Shown here: positions 43,996 through 52,354 of the stretch, piece by piece | How the letters are laid out: every line of letters starts with the position of its first letter | Numbering within the stretch: position 1 is the stretch's first letter | Source: JANPLD01 sp964445765 | GTDB taxonomy: Bacteria > Pseudomonadota > Alphaproteobacteria > Rickettsiales > UBA8987 | Direction of reading: 5' to 3' | Length of the DNA: 64,000 nt | NCBI GenBank assembly: GCA_964445765.1 | Contig: CAYULD010000001.1 | Span: 623,328 to 687,327, forward strand | Program-made: the position numbers and the translations under genes | The notes under the pieces: model-generated | What the model was told of the DNA's origin: nothing | What the model saw: the letters and a program-made list of their open reading frames with translations, nothing else | Database searches by the model: none

Positions 43996-46900
43996 TTAAA
44001 AATTTCTTTTAATTGAAAAGCCAGCCTCAAAAATTGTAGGGGGTTTGATGGATTGATTATTTGGGTTTGGAATAAATACGCCTAAATTTATAAGGTTTTT
44101 TCCAATATTAAATTGATTATATAAACCAAATTGCGTTTCAATATTGTCATTATTATTGTTAAGCCTTACAAAAAATGCTTTTCCACCAATTTCTGAATTT
44201 AAGCCAAATAAATTATAACCAAAACCTATTGATGATTGTAACATCTGAAAATTATCAGCAATAACTAAATTTTGATTGGTTTTCCAATGCGGATATTTTC
44301 CATTAAAATTAACGGTAATATTATTCAATTTATAAGGGTTATCTAAACCACCTAACATCTGCCCTGTAATTGCAAGATTGGTAATTTTTGAACCCCTTTC
44401 TGACACTGAAGTAAAGCTAAATTTTGGTTCAAGAAGAAGAATATTATTTATAGGATTAGGCGAGAAAGCTGTTTGCAAATTTGCATATGAACCATCTATG
44501 CCAGCTGATAAATTATAATTTTTTGCGTTAGATAAAATTTTCCAATTTTGATTAAATGATGCACCGACAGCACTAAAATTATTATTAAATAATTCATTAT
44601 TTTGAAGTTTAACACCATAGGAAGTTTGGTTGCCATAAAGCCCCAATCTATCATATGAAATTATAGCATTTTGCCTTTCTTGAGCGATATTTGAAGTTAA
44701 ATTAAACTCAGTATTTAGTTGGTTAAATCTATTAAATTTATAAGTTAAATCAAACTCCCCCCTTTGATTTGCAAGCGGGTTTAACCTATTAGATTGAAAT
44801 GGTAGTAATAAAATATTTTCTTCATCATATCCAAAATTTTTGCCATTATTAAAATATCTTATCTCCGCGCCTTTTGTATTTGCGGTAAAGATAAAATCAC
44901 TATTGTTTTTTATTGGAAATTCCACCGCAGAAATATCAGCAGTTATTGCAGAAGTTAAGCCCATAGCGGTTTCACCTTCTAAGTTTGTAAAGTTAAAACC
45001 ACCGGCGTTTATGCCAATATGGCTTGCTGGCCTCATTATTGGGTCTTTATCAGGCGGTGGTAAGTTTGCGGTTAAATTTTCTCTTTTTACATAATCTCTG
45101 AAAGAAATTTCTTCTGCTTCCCAAGGTTTTGAATTAAAAACAGAAAAATCTAAAATCTCAGATAAATTACTAAAAGCATTACTTAAATTTTCATTAGCTC
45201 TGGAAGAAATTAAGTTTTCTAACTTAGATATTTTTTCTTGCGATTGATAATATTGCAGATCAAATAATTTTATATCTAGTTTATTATCTAGCTCAATAAA
45301 TTCTAGGGTTGGGGCTAGCTTTGCCTGATCTTTCTGATATCTGATTTTATTTTTTTCCTCCTCACTTTGTGCAAACTTCGCTTTATTTTCATGTTCTTCT
45401 GAAATTTTTAGAATATCCAGCATTAGATTATATCTTGTGATTTGCTTCTTAGTCGCAAGAGATATAATTTCAACCGCTTGATTAACCTCTCTTTTATCAT
45501 CACTGATTGGTTTTAATTTTTGAATTTCCGCAATAGATTCTTCTAAAATTTTTATTCTTTCAGAAATAAATTCATTAAGTTTTTTATCTCCCTTTTCGCC
45601 TTCTAATTGTTGAATTTCTGGCTGAAGAGAATTTATAAGATATTTCGTATAATCTTCTTTATATTTTTGAACGCTTTCTGATTTCTTATCTTCTGAATTA
45701 AATAAATTACTAAGGGAGTTAAAATTTCTACCCGTTGATTGAATGCTTAGCAAATTTCCATCTGCAAATTTAGCGTTTGCTGCATCTAAGTTAATATCAA
45801 AATCATTAAATTTATAATCAAGATTTTCTAGGTTAAGGTTTTTTATTTGTTCTTTCCAAGCTAAAAACTTTTCATAATCAAAATAGCCTTCTTTTAATAT
45901 TATTGAAAACTGCCCACCCTGATTAAGCCTTTTATTATATTCTGAAAGCTCATCAGGGCTTAAAATATGTAAAAAATCTAAATTATATTTTTGCGGGTTA
46001 AAAACAAACTCACCTTTTTCGTTGGCATTTAATACGAAGCCTTTTCCATCATTTTTATCAATAAAAAGCTCATCCGCAAAACTACCCTTACTTAAGAAAA
46101 AACTTGCAATAAAAATTTTGTAATCAAGTGCAAATTCTTTTTCTGGCTCTTTATTAGGTAATTTTGCGGGATAAATTTCAACCCCTTCTATATTGGTTGC
46201 CCTGCTTAAATAAGTTGCTCTTATAATTGGGTTTATGAATAGATTTAATTGAGGAATTGTTATATTTTCATTAGGCTTAAACTTAAAAACTGGCTTGTTA
46301 AAAGTGCTTAGGGTTATATCTCCCCTTACGCCCTTATCCGCTAAATATTGCTTTGTAATTTCAAGTTCTTCATCAGTATTTTTTGGCTTTTTTGCATCTA
46401 ATTCAGCTTTTAGACCAACCTTAACATCTTCAATAGTTAAGCCAGATTCACCCAAAATATCCCTATTAATTTTGAACTCCTGTGCATTAGCAGAAATAAC
46501 CACTTCTTTTAGATTAACATTTTCACCCAAATTAAAATTATATAATGCGATATTAAATGCAGCATTTGCATCTTTTAATGTAAATGCTTCAGTTAAAAAA
46601 TCTTCTGTTATTAGTTTATCTAGAGGAAATTGTTGCCTTCCCTGACTATTATTTTTAGCTAAATTATTATTATAAGAGTTTAGAAAAGTTATTGCTTGGC
46701 TACTTAATTGCAATAATTCAGCTTTTACTTTTTCTTTATTTAGAGAATTATTTTCTGAAGCGATTTTAATTGCAGCTGAATTAATTAAATCTTGAATATT
46801 CGCCCCATTAAGTGCAGATTTATTATAATTTAATGCACCTGCTACGGCTTCTATTTTCTCATCTTCTGGCTTTGGCGGTGAATTTGGAATATCCCTTTTA

Positions 46901-47334
46901 ACCTCCATTGCTACCTCAGCAGTTTTACTTGGGGCAAATTTTTGCAATGGCTTGCTTGGAATGGGCAGAGGCTTTAATTCTCTTGTTGCTAATAATGCTA
47001 AATTTATATTTTTCTTTTTAATATTTTCAATTTCTGCTTTTATTTTTGCTTCTTCTGTTACTTTATTTCCAGATTCACTATCTGGGGATTCCTCACTTAG
47101 CATATTTGTTTGAGGCTCTTCTGGTGAATTTTCAATCTCAGTATAAGTTTCCTTAGTATTAGTTTCTAAGTCTTCATCATCTTCAATTATTTCAGGCTGA
47201 GGGGGTTTGGGGCTAGGCTTAACATCTTGCTTTTTAGTTTTTTTACTAGCACTAAATAAAGTTGCAAGCCAAGCGATAAGTGCCAGCAAACCTAGCAAAA
47301 CCACATTGCCCCAATTATCCTTATCATCAGCCAT
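43996..47334 (-). CDS. Large envelope protein: N-terminal membrane segment, Pro/Glu linker, helical middle, barrel-like C-terminus
   Basis: 1112 residues, not recognised. A hydrophobic segment (NVVLLGLLALIAWLATLFSA, about 10-29) follows an acidic, not basic, N-terminus, so it looks more like a membrane anchor than a cleaved signal. A Lys/Pro/Glu-rich linker follows (about 30-110). The middle is largely helical with a Lys/Glu coiled-coil-like region (about 560-740). From about residue 780 the sequence turns to alternating beta strands rich in Asn, Phe and Tyr (FGLYNQFNIGKNLINLGVFIPNPNN) and the protein ends in GFSIKRNF, with the terminal Phe typical of outer-membrane barrels. It is 27 bases downstream of the 223-residue gene at 47362. 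Confidence 0.75.
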   Translation of the reverse strand: MADDKDNWGNVVLLGLLALIAWLATLFSASKKTKKQDVKPSPKPPQPEIIEDDEDLETNTKETYTEIENSPEEPQTNMLSEESPDSESGNKVTEEAKIKAEIENIKKKNINLALLATRELKPLPIPSKPLQKFAPSKTAEVAMEVKRDIPNSPPKPEDEKIEAVAGALNYNKSALNGANIQDLINSAAIKIASENNSLNKEKVKAELLQLSSQAITFLNSYNNNLAKNNSQGRQQFPLDKLITEDFLTEAFTLKDANAAFNIALYNFNLGENVNLKEVVISANAQEFKINRDILGESGLTIEDVKVGLKAELDAKKPKNTDEELEITKQYLADKGVRGDITLSTFNKPVFKFKPNENITIPQLNLFINPIIRATYLSRATNIEGVEIYPAKLPNKEPEKEFALDYKIFIASFFLSKGSFADELFIDKNDGKGFVLNANEKGEFVFNPQKYNLDFLHILSPDELSEYNKRLNQGGQFSIILKEGYFDYEKFLAWKEQIKNLNLENLDYKFNDFDINLDAANAKFADGNLLSIQSTGRNFNSLSNLFNSEDKKSESVQKYKEDYTKYLINSLQPEIQQLEGEKGDKKLNEFISERIKILEESIAEIQKLKPISDDKREVNQAVEIISLATKKQITRYNLMLDILKISEEHENKAKFAQSEEEKNKIRYQKDQAKLAPTLEFIELDNKLDIKLFDLQYYQSQEKISKLENLISSRANENLSNAFSNLSEILDFSVFNSKPWEAEEISFRDYVKRENLTANLPPPDKDPIMRPASHIGINAGGFNFTNLEGETAMGLTSAITADISAVEFPIKNNSDFIFTANTKGAEIRYFNNGKNFGYDEENILLLPFQSNRLNPLANQRGEFDLTYKFNRFNQLNTEFNLTSNIAQERQNAIISYDRLGLYGNQTSYGVKLQNNELFNNNFSAVGASFNQNWKILSNAKNYNLSAGIDGSYANLQTAFSPNPINNILLLEPKFSFTSVSERGSKITNLAITGQMLGGLDNPYKLNNITVNFNGKYPHWKTNQNLVIADNFQMLQSSIGFGYNLFGLNSEIGGKAFFVRLNNNNDNIETQFGLYNQFNIGKNLINLGVFIPNPNNQSIKPPTIFEAGFSIKRNF

Positions 47335-47361
47335 AAAATAATTTACGAGAAATAATAAAAA

Positions 47362-48033
47362 TTAATTTCTTTGCATTTTTTGATCACAATTAACTTTATC
47401 ACCTGATGCATCAACAGCATTCGGGTTGCAGATTGTCATATATTCTATATTATAGTTAGAATCAGTGCCAAAAGAAATCTTCCAGCTTATGCCATTTCCA
47501 TCTTTTACATTTCCTTTCATATCATAAGTTCCACCCAGAAATGTTTCTAGGCCTTGTTTAATATGATCTAAAGTTCCTGCATCTAAACTTTCTTGGGTAA
47601 AATTTTGTGATTCGCCATTTTCATCAACAATTTCTAGGCTAAATTTATGGGTGTTTGCATCATACTTAATTTTTGCTTGAGTTTTTGTTCCTTCTGGATT
47701 TCTTCCATTTACAAAATAATTTTCAAATTCCTCTTTGGTAACTTTTTTGGCATTTAGATCAATAAAACCTTCTTCTAAACTGCCATTTTTTATTGAGGCA
47801 ATATAATAATAATCTTTATCACCAATTGTGAATTGAATTGGAAGCTCACCATAATTTATATCTTTACCCTTTGTATTAGCGGTTTTGATTGCAGCTAAAA
47901 CTAAACCACCAAATGCTCCACCAAGTTTTTCTTGATAATTTTGATTTGTGAAATCATTTTGATTTGCAACAAAACCTTCAACCGCTTCATTAAATTGATT
48001 ATTATTAAAAACTTCTTTTAATTTAATACTCAT
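47362..48033 (-). CDS. Unknown acidic protein, 223 residues
   Basis: Hydrophilic protein with an N-terminal helical part (residues 1-55, containing AFGGLVLAAIKTAN) and a beta-rich remainder (IQFTIGDKDYYYIASI, KIKYDANTHKFSLEIVDENGE, WKISFGTDSNYNIEYM). There is a cysteine pair near the C-terminus (ICNP...VNCDQ). It has no signal peptide. A clear Shine-Dalgarno (AAGGAGA) precedes the ATG. No family recognised. It is likely cotranscribed with the 1112-residue membrane protein downstream, suggesting a shared role. Confidence 0.7.
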   Translation of the reverse strand: MSIKLKEVFNNNQFNEAVEGFVANQNDFTNQNYQEKLGGAFGGLVLAAIKTANTKGKDINYGELPIQFTIGDKDYYYIASIKNGSLEEGFIDLNAKKVTKEEFENYFVNGRNPEGTKTQAKIKYDANTHKFSLEIVDENGESQNFTQESLDAGTLDHIKQGLETFLGGTYDMKGNVKDGNGISWKISFGTDSNYNIEYMTICNPNAVDASGDKVNCDQKMQRN

Positions 48034-48156
48034 AAATCTCCTTTTTAATTTATTGTTAAATATAACATTTAATAAAAAATGTAATCTTTATGTAACAAGT
48101 ATATATTAATAAATCGTTAACAAAATAAAGATATTAATAATTATTATCAAAATATA

Positions 48157-48196
48157 TTGACAAGGCAAGAGTTTATTTATAATGATAATCATTATT
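48157..48196 (+). promoter_or_regulatory. Promoter overlapped by a near-consensus Fur box
   Basis: TTGACA at 48157-48162 and TATAAT at 48178-48183, with a 15-base spacer. Bases 48178-48196 match the Fur box GATAATGATAATCATTATC at 17 of 19 positions (the core ATAATGATAATCATTAT is exact). Repressor binding here would block the -10. It lies about 50 bases before the gene at 48247. Confidence 0.65.
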
Positions 48197-48246
48197 ATCT
48201 CCAAGGTTTAGTAATTATTAAAAGAAATAACTATAAGATTTAATTT

Positions 48247-48633
48247 ATGAATCCTCCATTAAAATTATATATTAAGAAATGTTGTCTTATAAAAATTTTT
48301 AGAAAATCTGTAATTAATAATGATGATTTATATGCTTATTTATTCATTCCCTACACTAATGAGTTGGGTGATTTATATATTGCTTATCTTGAAGCTCCGA
48401 AATCGGTTTTAATGCAATATTTTATTAATCCAAAAAATGAAATCGTTGAATTGCTTGAGTTTTCAAAATTACTTCACTTTGAGCCAGCAAAATATATCTC
48501 TGAGGATAGAATGGAAGAAATCAAAGGCTTTTATAGCAAGGCTAAAAATTATTCCAACATATTCCCTATAAAATTTAGAAATGCCAGTAATGATAATTAT
48601 AGCTTAAGAGAATTATCTAATAATATTTTATAA
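48247..48633 (+). CDS. Unknown protein, first gene of a Fur-box-controlled pair
   Basis: 128 residues with no recognised family. The N-terminus is basic with a Cys pair (KKCCLIKIFRK), followed by a strand-rich part (LYAYLFIPYTNELGDLYIAYLEA) and a helical C-terminus. There is no signal peptide or clear membrane helix. It is transcribed from a promoter overlapped by a Fur-like operator, so an iron-limitation response is plausible. The next gene starts two bases after its stop. Confidence 0.65.
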   Translation: MNPPLKLYIKKCCLIKIFRKSVINNDDLYAYLFIPYTNELGDLYIAYLEAPKSVLMQYFINPKNEIVELLEFSKLLHFEPAKYISEDRMEEIKGFYSKAKNYSNIFPIKFRNASNDNYSLRELSNNIL

Positions 48634-48635
48634 AA

Positions 48636-48869
48636 ATGCAGGTGGCAAAACAAAGAAAGTTAGAAATTTTTTTAGATAAGCATACGCCGTTATTTATAAA
48701 AAATTTATTAAGTAAATTTTTAGCTTGCCTTCCAATAAAAATTCGCAGTTGGATTTTAAGAAATAAAATGAAAACTATTTACGGTTATTTTATAATTCGT
48801 GGTTTGTTTTTAAGGCCTTCAATGTGGGCCTTATATGCTTTAATTTGGGGATATTTAATCCAGAGTTAA
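48636..48869 (+). CDS. 77-residue protein with RGLFLRPSMWA motif (paralogue 2)
   Basis: The same length as the protein at 12937 and aligned to it without gaps; the block RGLFLRPSMWA at 55-65 is identical, and LP at 32-33 and WIL at 39-41 are kept. The Lys-rich N-terminus (AKQRKLEIFLDKHTPLFIKNLL) and hydrophobic C-terminus (about 47-75) suggest membrane association. It is two bases behind the 128-residue gene, hence in the Fur-box operon, and its last 15 bases overlap the end of the convergent gene at 48855. Function unknown. Confidence 0.75.
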   Translation: MQVAKQRKLEIFLDKHTPLFIKNLLSKFLACLPIKIRSWILRNKMKTIYGYFIIRGLFLRPSMWALYALIWGYLIQS

Positions 48870-49727
48870 ATCTATCGGTTTTTTATCCAAATTTTCTTTT
48901 AATTTTTCCACAGGTTTCAGGGTATTAGATGATTTATTTGGGGCAACATTTTCTATAGGCTTAGCTTGGGTTTTAGCCTTAATTTTATTATTTATGCTTG
49001 GCTTTGCCTCATTAGTTTTAATTTCAGGTTTAGCAATTAATTTAGGCTGGTTTTGATTAGCCTGTAAAACTGGCTTTGCCATTGATTTTGGCTTTTCTGA
49101 AATATTATTATTCTGTGCTACTGGTTTTGGCAAATCTTTATCAATTAGGTTTATAACTTTGCCATTTTTCTTAGCAATTTCTTCAAGTAATATATTTTTT
49201 TCAGCTTTTTCTATATTAGTTTTTAACTCACTAATATTGCTATCTTTTGCTTGATTTACAATATTTTGTGAAGGCATATCTATTGCTTTATGAATAATTT
49301 TATAATCAATATAAAATTCAGTTTCTTCAGATTTTATGATAATTTTACTATCAGGAACGGCATTTTCCTTAAATACTGAATCAAAAGGTAAATAGAGTAA
49401 ATAGCCAGATGGAGTTTTTAGAGCAGTGCCATTTTTTTTATCAATATTATTTTCAATGTGATTAACAAAATCCTGAATTTTTTTGTATTCAGGGTTTTCA
49501 TACATTTTATCAAAGGCTTCCTGCACTTTTTGATTAATTCTTGCTTGCGATATTTCTTCTGGAGTTTCTTCTGCACTATCATCACTATTCAGCCTGTTTT
49601 TTAGGTCATTGGAATAGGTTTCATACAATACAAAAATTAGAAAAATAAAGGCGGTTATTTTGAATAATTTTTGAGCATAATCTGCTGGAAGTGGCTGGCT
49701 TTTTTGAGATTTTTTGCGAAAAAACAT
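48855..49727 (-). CDS. Membrane-anchored protein with Lys/Pro/Asn-rich tail
   Basis: 290 residues. A basic N-terminus (MFFRKKSQKSQPLP) precedes one hydrophobic helix (LFKITAFIFLIFVLYETY, about 20-38), so the rest is probably periplasmic. A helical acidic region (about 45-90) and a small beta region (GTALKTPSGYLLYLPF, SEETEFYIDYKII) follow. Residues about 200-290 are a low-complexity KP(I/V)-rich stretch (AKPVLQ, IAKPEIK, TQAKPIENVAP), reminiscent of TonB-like or other periplasm-spanning linkers. It starts seven bases after the stop of the PAS-GGDEF gene and may be cotranscribed with it. No family recognised. Confidence 0.7.
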   Translation of the reverse strand: MFFRKKSQKSQPLPADYAQKLFKITAFIFLIFVLYETYSNDLKNRLNSDDSAEETPEEISQARINQKVQEAFDKMYENPEYKKIQDFVNHIENNIDKKNGTALKTPSGYLLYLPFDSVFKENAVPDSKIIIKSEETEFYIDYKIIHKAIDMPSQNIVNQAKDSNISELKTNIEKAEKNILLEEIAKKNGKVINLIDKDLPKPVAQNNNISEKPKSMAKPVLQANQNQPKLIAKPEIKTNEAKPSINNKIKAKTQAKPIENVAPNKSSNTLKPVEKLKENLDKKPIDLTLD

Positions 49728-49733
49728 TTATTA

Positions 49734-50606
49734 CTAATTTTTATTTATAGTCATTTTCACTGGTGATGCTTTAACATATTCAATAACATCATTAGCTTTA
49801 AGCCCTAAATCAATTCTTTCATAGCGAGCATTAATAGATATACCATATTTGAATAAATCTGCAAGTTTCAGGTTAGATTCTAAGCGTTTAAGCGGATAAA
49901 CAACTTCATCTTCAAAAGTTCTAAGCATTGCAATGGCAAATTTGCCAATTCCAAGATAAGCCACAATATCACGAGTTCTAAAATTATTGCGAATTACTTC
50001 AGAAATTTTGGTGATAATCTCATCAGATTTATCTTTACCTTCACTTTTTCTGATAGATGGGAAGCCCTCAACTGATAAAACTAACAACACAGATTCCACC
50101 CTTATTTCAAACATATAATCCATAATTTCATCAAGGGTGTGAATGAAAACTTCATTGCTGATAAGCCCAGTTTGCTCATCATAAGCAATTTTACTATTTG
50201 ATAAATCTTGTAAAATATTTTTGATTTTATCTCGTAAGAAATATTTTTTCTCAAGAATTACATTAAAATGTTGTTTTTCTTCGGTGGAAATATCTCGCTC
50301 AGAAAAAGCGTTCATATTAATAATTTCACCTTTAACATTTTTTATTTTGAAGGTGATGATGTGGCTTAAAATATCTTTAATGTCATTACCATCAAAGTTG
50401 AAATCAAGATTTTCATCAAAAATTTCTTTTATATCATCTGGCAGAAGGGTTCTAAAATCTTTACCTATAAGTGCATCTTCATCATAGCCAAAATAATCGC
50501 CGCCCCTTCTTTCATCAACTGATTTCCTGAATTGCGTAATTTTGAGAGATTTTTCAGGGTTATTTTGTTCAATAACAAATTTAAGATTTCCCTTTCTTAG
50601 ATACAT
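49734..50606 (-). CDS. PAS plus degenerate GGDEF domain protein
   Basis: 290 residues. An N-terminal PAS-like domain (about 15-115; DEDALIGKDFRTLLPDDIKEIF is the usual E-helix region) is followed by a GGDEF fold from about residue 140, with YDEQTGLISNEVFIHTLDE replacing D-x-LTGLPNRRxF. The signature loop reads YLGIGKFAIAML, so GGDEF has become GIGKF; diguanylate cyclase activity is unlikely. Degenerate GGDEF proteins often act as c-di-GMP or protein-interaction sensors. It is followed closely by the anchored protein at 48855 and preceded on the same strand by an EAL-like gene. Confidence 0.8.
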   Translation of the reverse strand: MYLRKGNLKFVIEQNNPEKSLKITQFRKSVDERRGGDYFGYDEDALIGKDFRTLLPDDIKEIFDENLDFNFDGNDIKDILSHIITFKIKNVKGEIINMNAFSERDISTEEKQHFNVILEKKYFLRDKIKNILQDLSNSKIAYDEQTGLISNEVFIHTLDEIMDYMFEIRVESVLLVLSVEGFPSIRKSEGKDKSDEIITKISEVIRNNFRTRDIVAYLGIGKFAIAMLRTFEDEVVYPLKRLESNLKLADLFKYGISINARYERIDLGLKANDVIEYVKASPVKMTINKN

Positions 50607-50654
50607 TAATTTATGTTTTTATTAATTAATTTAGTATTATGCTTAGGTATGATT

Positions 50655-50722
50655 TGTCATCCTGACCCTAGAGCGAAGCGAAGGGGAAGGATCTTAGATG
50701 TTTCGCTACGCTCAACATGACA
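50655..50722. repeat. Dispersed palindrome, GTCATcCTGAgCGAAGCGAA type
   Basis: TGTCATCCTGACCCTAGAGCG then AAGCGAA, AGGATCTTAGATG, and the opposite arm TTTCGCTACGCTCAACATGACA. Confidence 0.7.
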
Positions 50723-50728
50723 TACTTC

Positions 50729-50757
50729 ACCCCTAAACCCAAACCCCTAACCCCTAA
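50729..50757. repeat. Telomere-like CCCTAA tract at the stop codon of the EAL-like gene
   Basis: ACCCCTAAACCCAAACCCCT, continuing AACCCCTAA. On the minus strand the first TAGGGG supplies the TAG stop (50754-50756) of the upstream gene, as at lpdA. Confidence 0.6.
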
Positions 50758-51971
50758 TTTATCACCATACTCTGTGGATTAAGTAACCTATCAGGATATC
50801 TGCCTTGAAACAAGCTAATACCTAACGCGTGGCCATATTCTATAGCGTGAATATCATCACAGCGACATAAAATCAACCTATTAGCACCTGATTCCGCAAT
50901 GGCATCTCTCAGTGGTTGATTTTCTTTTTTAGAGAATAAATCCCCCTTAACATCGGCGTTCCATTGAAGTTTTACAAGGTCAAAACCTAATTTTTTTCTG
51001 CTTAAATGTAAAAAACTTTCATTATTAAGCCCATCTAAACAGAGCTTTTGATTTCTCGCTTGCGATAAATCTTTTACTTTTTGAAAAGAATAAATATCAG
51101 AAAGCACATCACTTGCCGTAACCTCTAAAACTATTTGAATTTTGAAATCTTTAGCAATTTCACTGAATTCATAAAAATCTTTTGATAAAATCGTGCTTAA
51201 ATTTAAGTTTAAGCTAATTGGCATATAAAGAAAATTCTCTGGATTAGTGCTAACAATTTCAAGCACTTTTTCATCAAGTTTTTCTGTCAAAAAATAAAAT
51301 AGCCATTTATCAGAAGTAAGCCTGAAATTTGTATCCAGCATTTTTTGTAAAAATGGAATATTGATATAAATCTCATTAAATAATGGCTTTGGAATTGGGT
51401 TTATCAAATCTTTAATAGAGCAAACTGGCTGCCTTCTAATTGCTGCATCTAGCTTGGTTTCTGAAATTTCTTTTTCAACATCAGGCAAAAGTTTAATTGC
51501 TGGTTGTTTGATAGAATTTTCTTCTTGCAGGGAAATTGAATCTTTGCCAAGCTCCCTCTGCATCACCTCAGACATCAACCTTGCAGAAAGTGTTGAAAAT
51601 TGTTGCCATTGAAAATTGAGATCATAAGTTTCACAAAATTCTTTATTCTCTCTGCCATCTGGGTGGTTTGAAAGTGGGTCATCAAAAAATAAATATCTGA
51701 GCTGAAATATTGCCTTATTTAGCAATAATTTATCTGTGCCACGATAAAGTAAAAACACATCAAGATTAGGAAGCCTAACAATTTCGCCAACTTCCTCACG
51801 AAAAATATCATTTAGAATATTAACCGCAATTTTGATATGAAACTCATTTTTATAAGTTTCTGTAAGCCTGCTTAACCTAAAGTGAACGGCGTAATTATCC
51901 GCTTGCGAATGGCGACTTGTATTAGCAAAATCTACTAATTTTGCCTCTGGATTGTTAGTAATAATCCTCAT
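50754..51971 (-). CDS. Degenerate EAL-domain protein
   Basis: 405 residues. The C-terminal half (about 170-405) follows the EAL fold order: MPISLNLNLSTI (vSvNlS strand), IQIVLEVTASDVL (the lElTE strand), LCLDGLNNESFLHLSRKKLGFDLVKL (DDFGtGxSSLxxLxxLpxdxiKiD position) and ILCRCDDIHAIEYGHALGISLFQGRY (the ...EGVE...GxxxxQGy region). The DDFG metal motif, the EAL signature itself and the EGVE Glu are lost, so it should not hydrolyse c-di-GMP. The N-terminal 150 residues resemble no domain I can name. It could bind nucleotide or a partner. Confidence 0.75.
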   Translation of the reverse strand: MRIITNNPEAKLVDFANTSRHSQADNYAVHFRLSRLTETYKNEFHIKIAVNILNDIFREEVGEIVRLPNLDVFLLYRGTDKLLLNKAIFQLRYLFFDDPLSNHPDGRENKEFCETYDLNFQWQQFSTLSARLMSEVMQRELGKDSISLQEENSIKQPAIKLLPDVEKEISETKLDAAIRRQPVCSIKDLINPIPKPLFNEIYINIPFLQKMLDTNFRLTSDKWLFYFLTEKLDEKVLEIVSTNPENFLYMPISLNLNLSTILSKDFYEFSEIAKDFKIQIVLEVTASDVLSDIYSFQKVKDLSQARNQKLCLDGLNNESFLHLSRKKLGFDLVKLQWNADVKGDLFSKKENQPLRDAIAESGANRLILCRCDDIHAIEYGHALGISLFQGRYPDRLLNPQSMVIN

Positions 51972-52079
51972 ACATCAATAGGTTAGATAATCTACAAATT
52001 ACTATTAGTAAATAAAACTTGATTTATTTTGCAATAAATATATATCTCACAGCCTATAAATTAAGCAAGGTAATTTAAT

Positions 52080-52247
52080 ATGGCTAAGAAAAACACAGTT
52101 ATAGTTAGAATGGAAAGCACAGCCGGCACTGGCTATTACAAAGTTGCAAAGAAAAATCCTAAAAAACAACAAGGTAAACTTGAATTTAATAAGTTTGATC
52201 CTGTTGCTAGAAAACATGTTAAATTTGTTGAGAAAAAATACAAATAA
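52080..52247 (+). CDS. rpmG: 50S ribosomal protein bL33 (zinc-free form)
   Basis: 55 residues: MAKKNTVIVRMESTAGTGYY at the start, then KVAKKNPKKQQGKLEFNKFD and the C-terminus PVARKHVKFVEKKYK. It lacks the four cysteines of the zinc-binding form, as is common in Proteobacteria. It stands alone with its own terminator. Confidence 0.96.
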   Translation: MAKKNTVIVRMESTAGTGYYKVAKKNPKKQQGKLEFNKFDPVARKHVKFVEKKYK

Positions 52248-52272
52248 TTTTTTTTATTAAAGTTTTTTTATT

Positions 52273-52300
52273 AAGCCAACTTTTTAGTTGGCTTTTTTTT
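52273..52300 (+). terminator. Rho-independent terminator of rpmG
   Basis: AAGCCAAC - TTTTTA - GTTGGCTT hairpin continuing into a T-run at 52293-52300, 25 bases after the rpmG stop. Confidence 0.92.
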
Positions 52301-52354
52301 GCTTATTAAATAGTGTGATAATAAATATCAGCAAATAATTTTATTGAAAATTAA

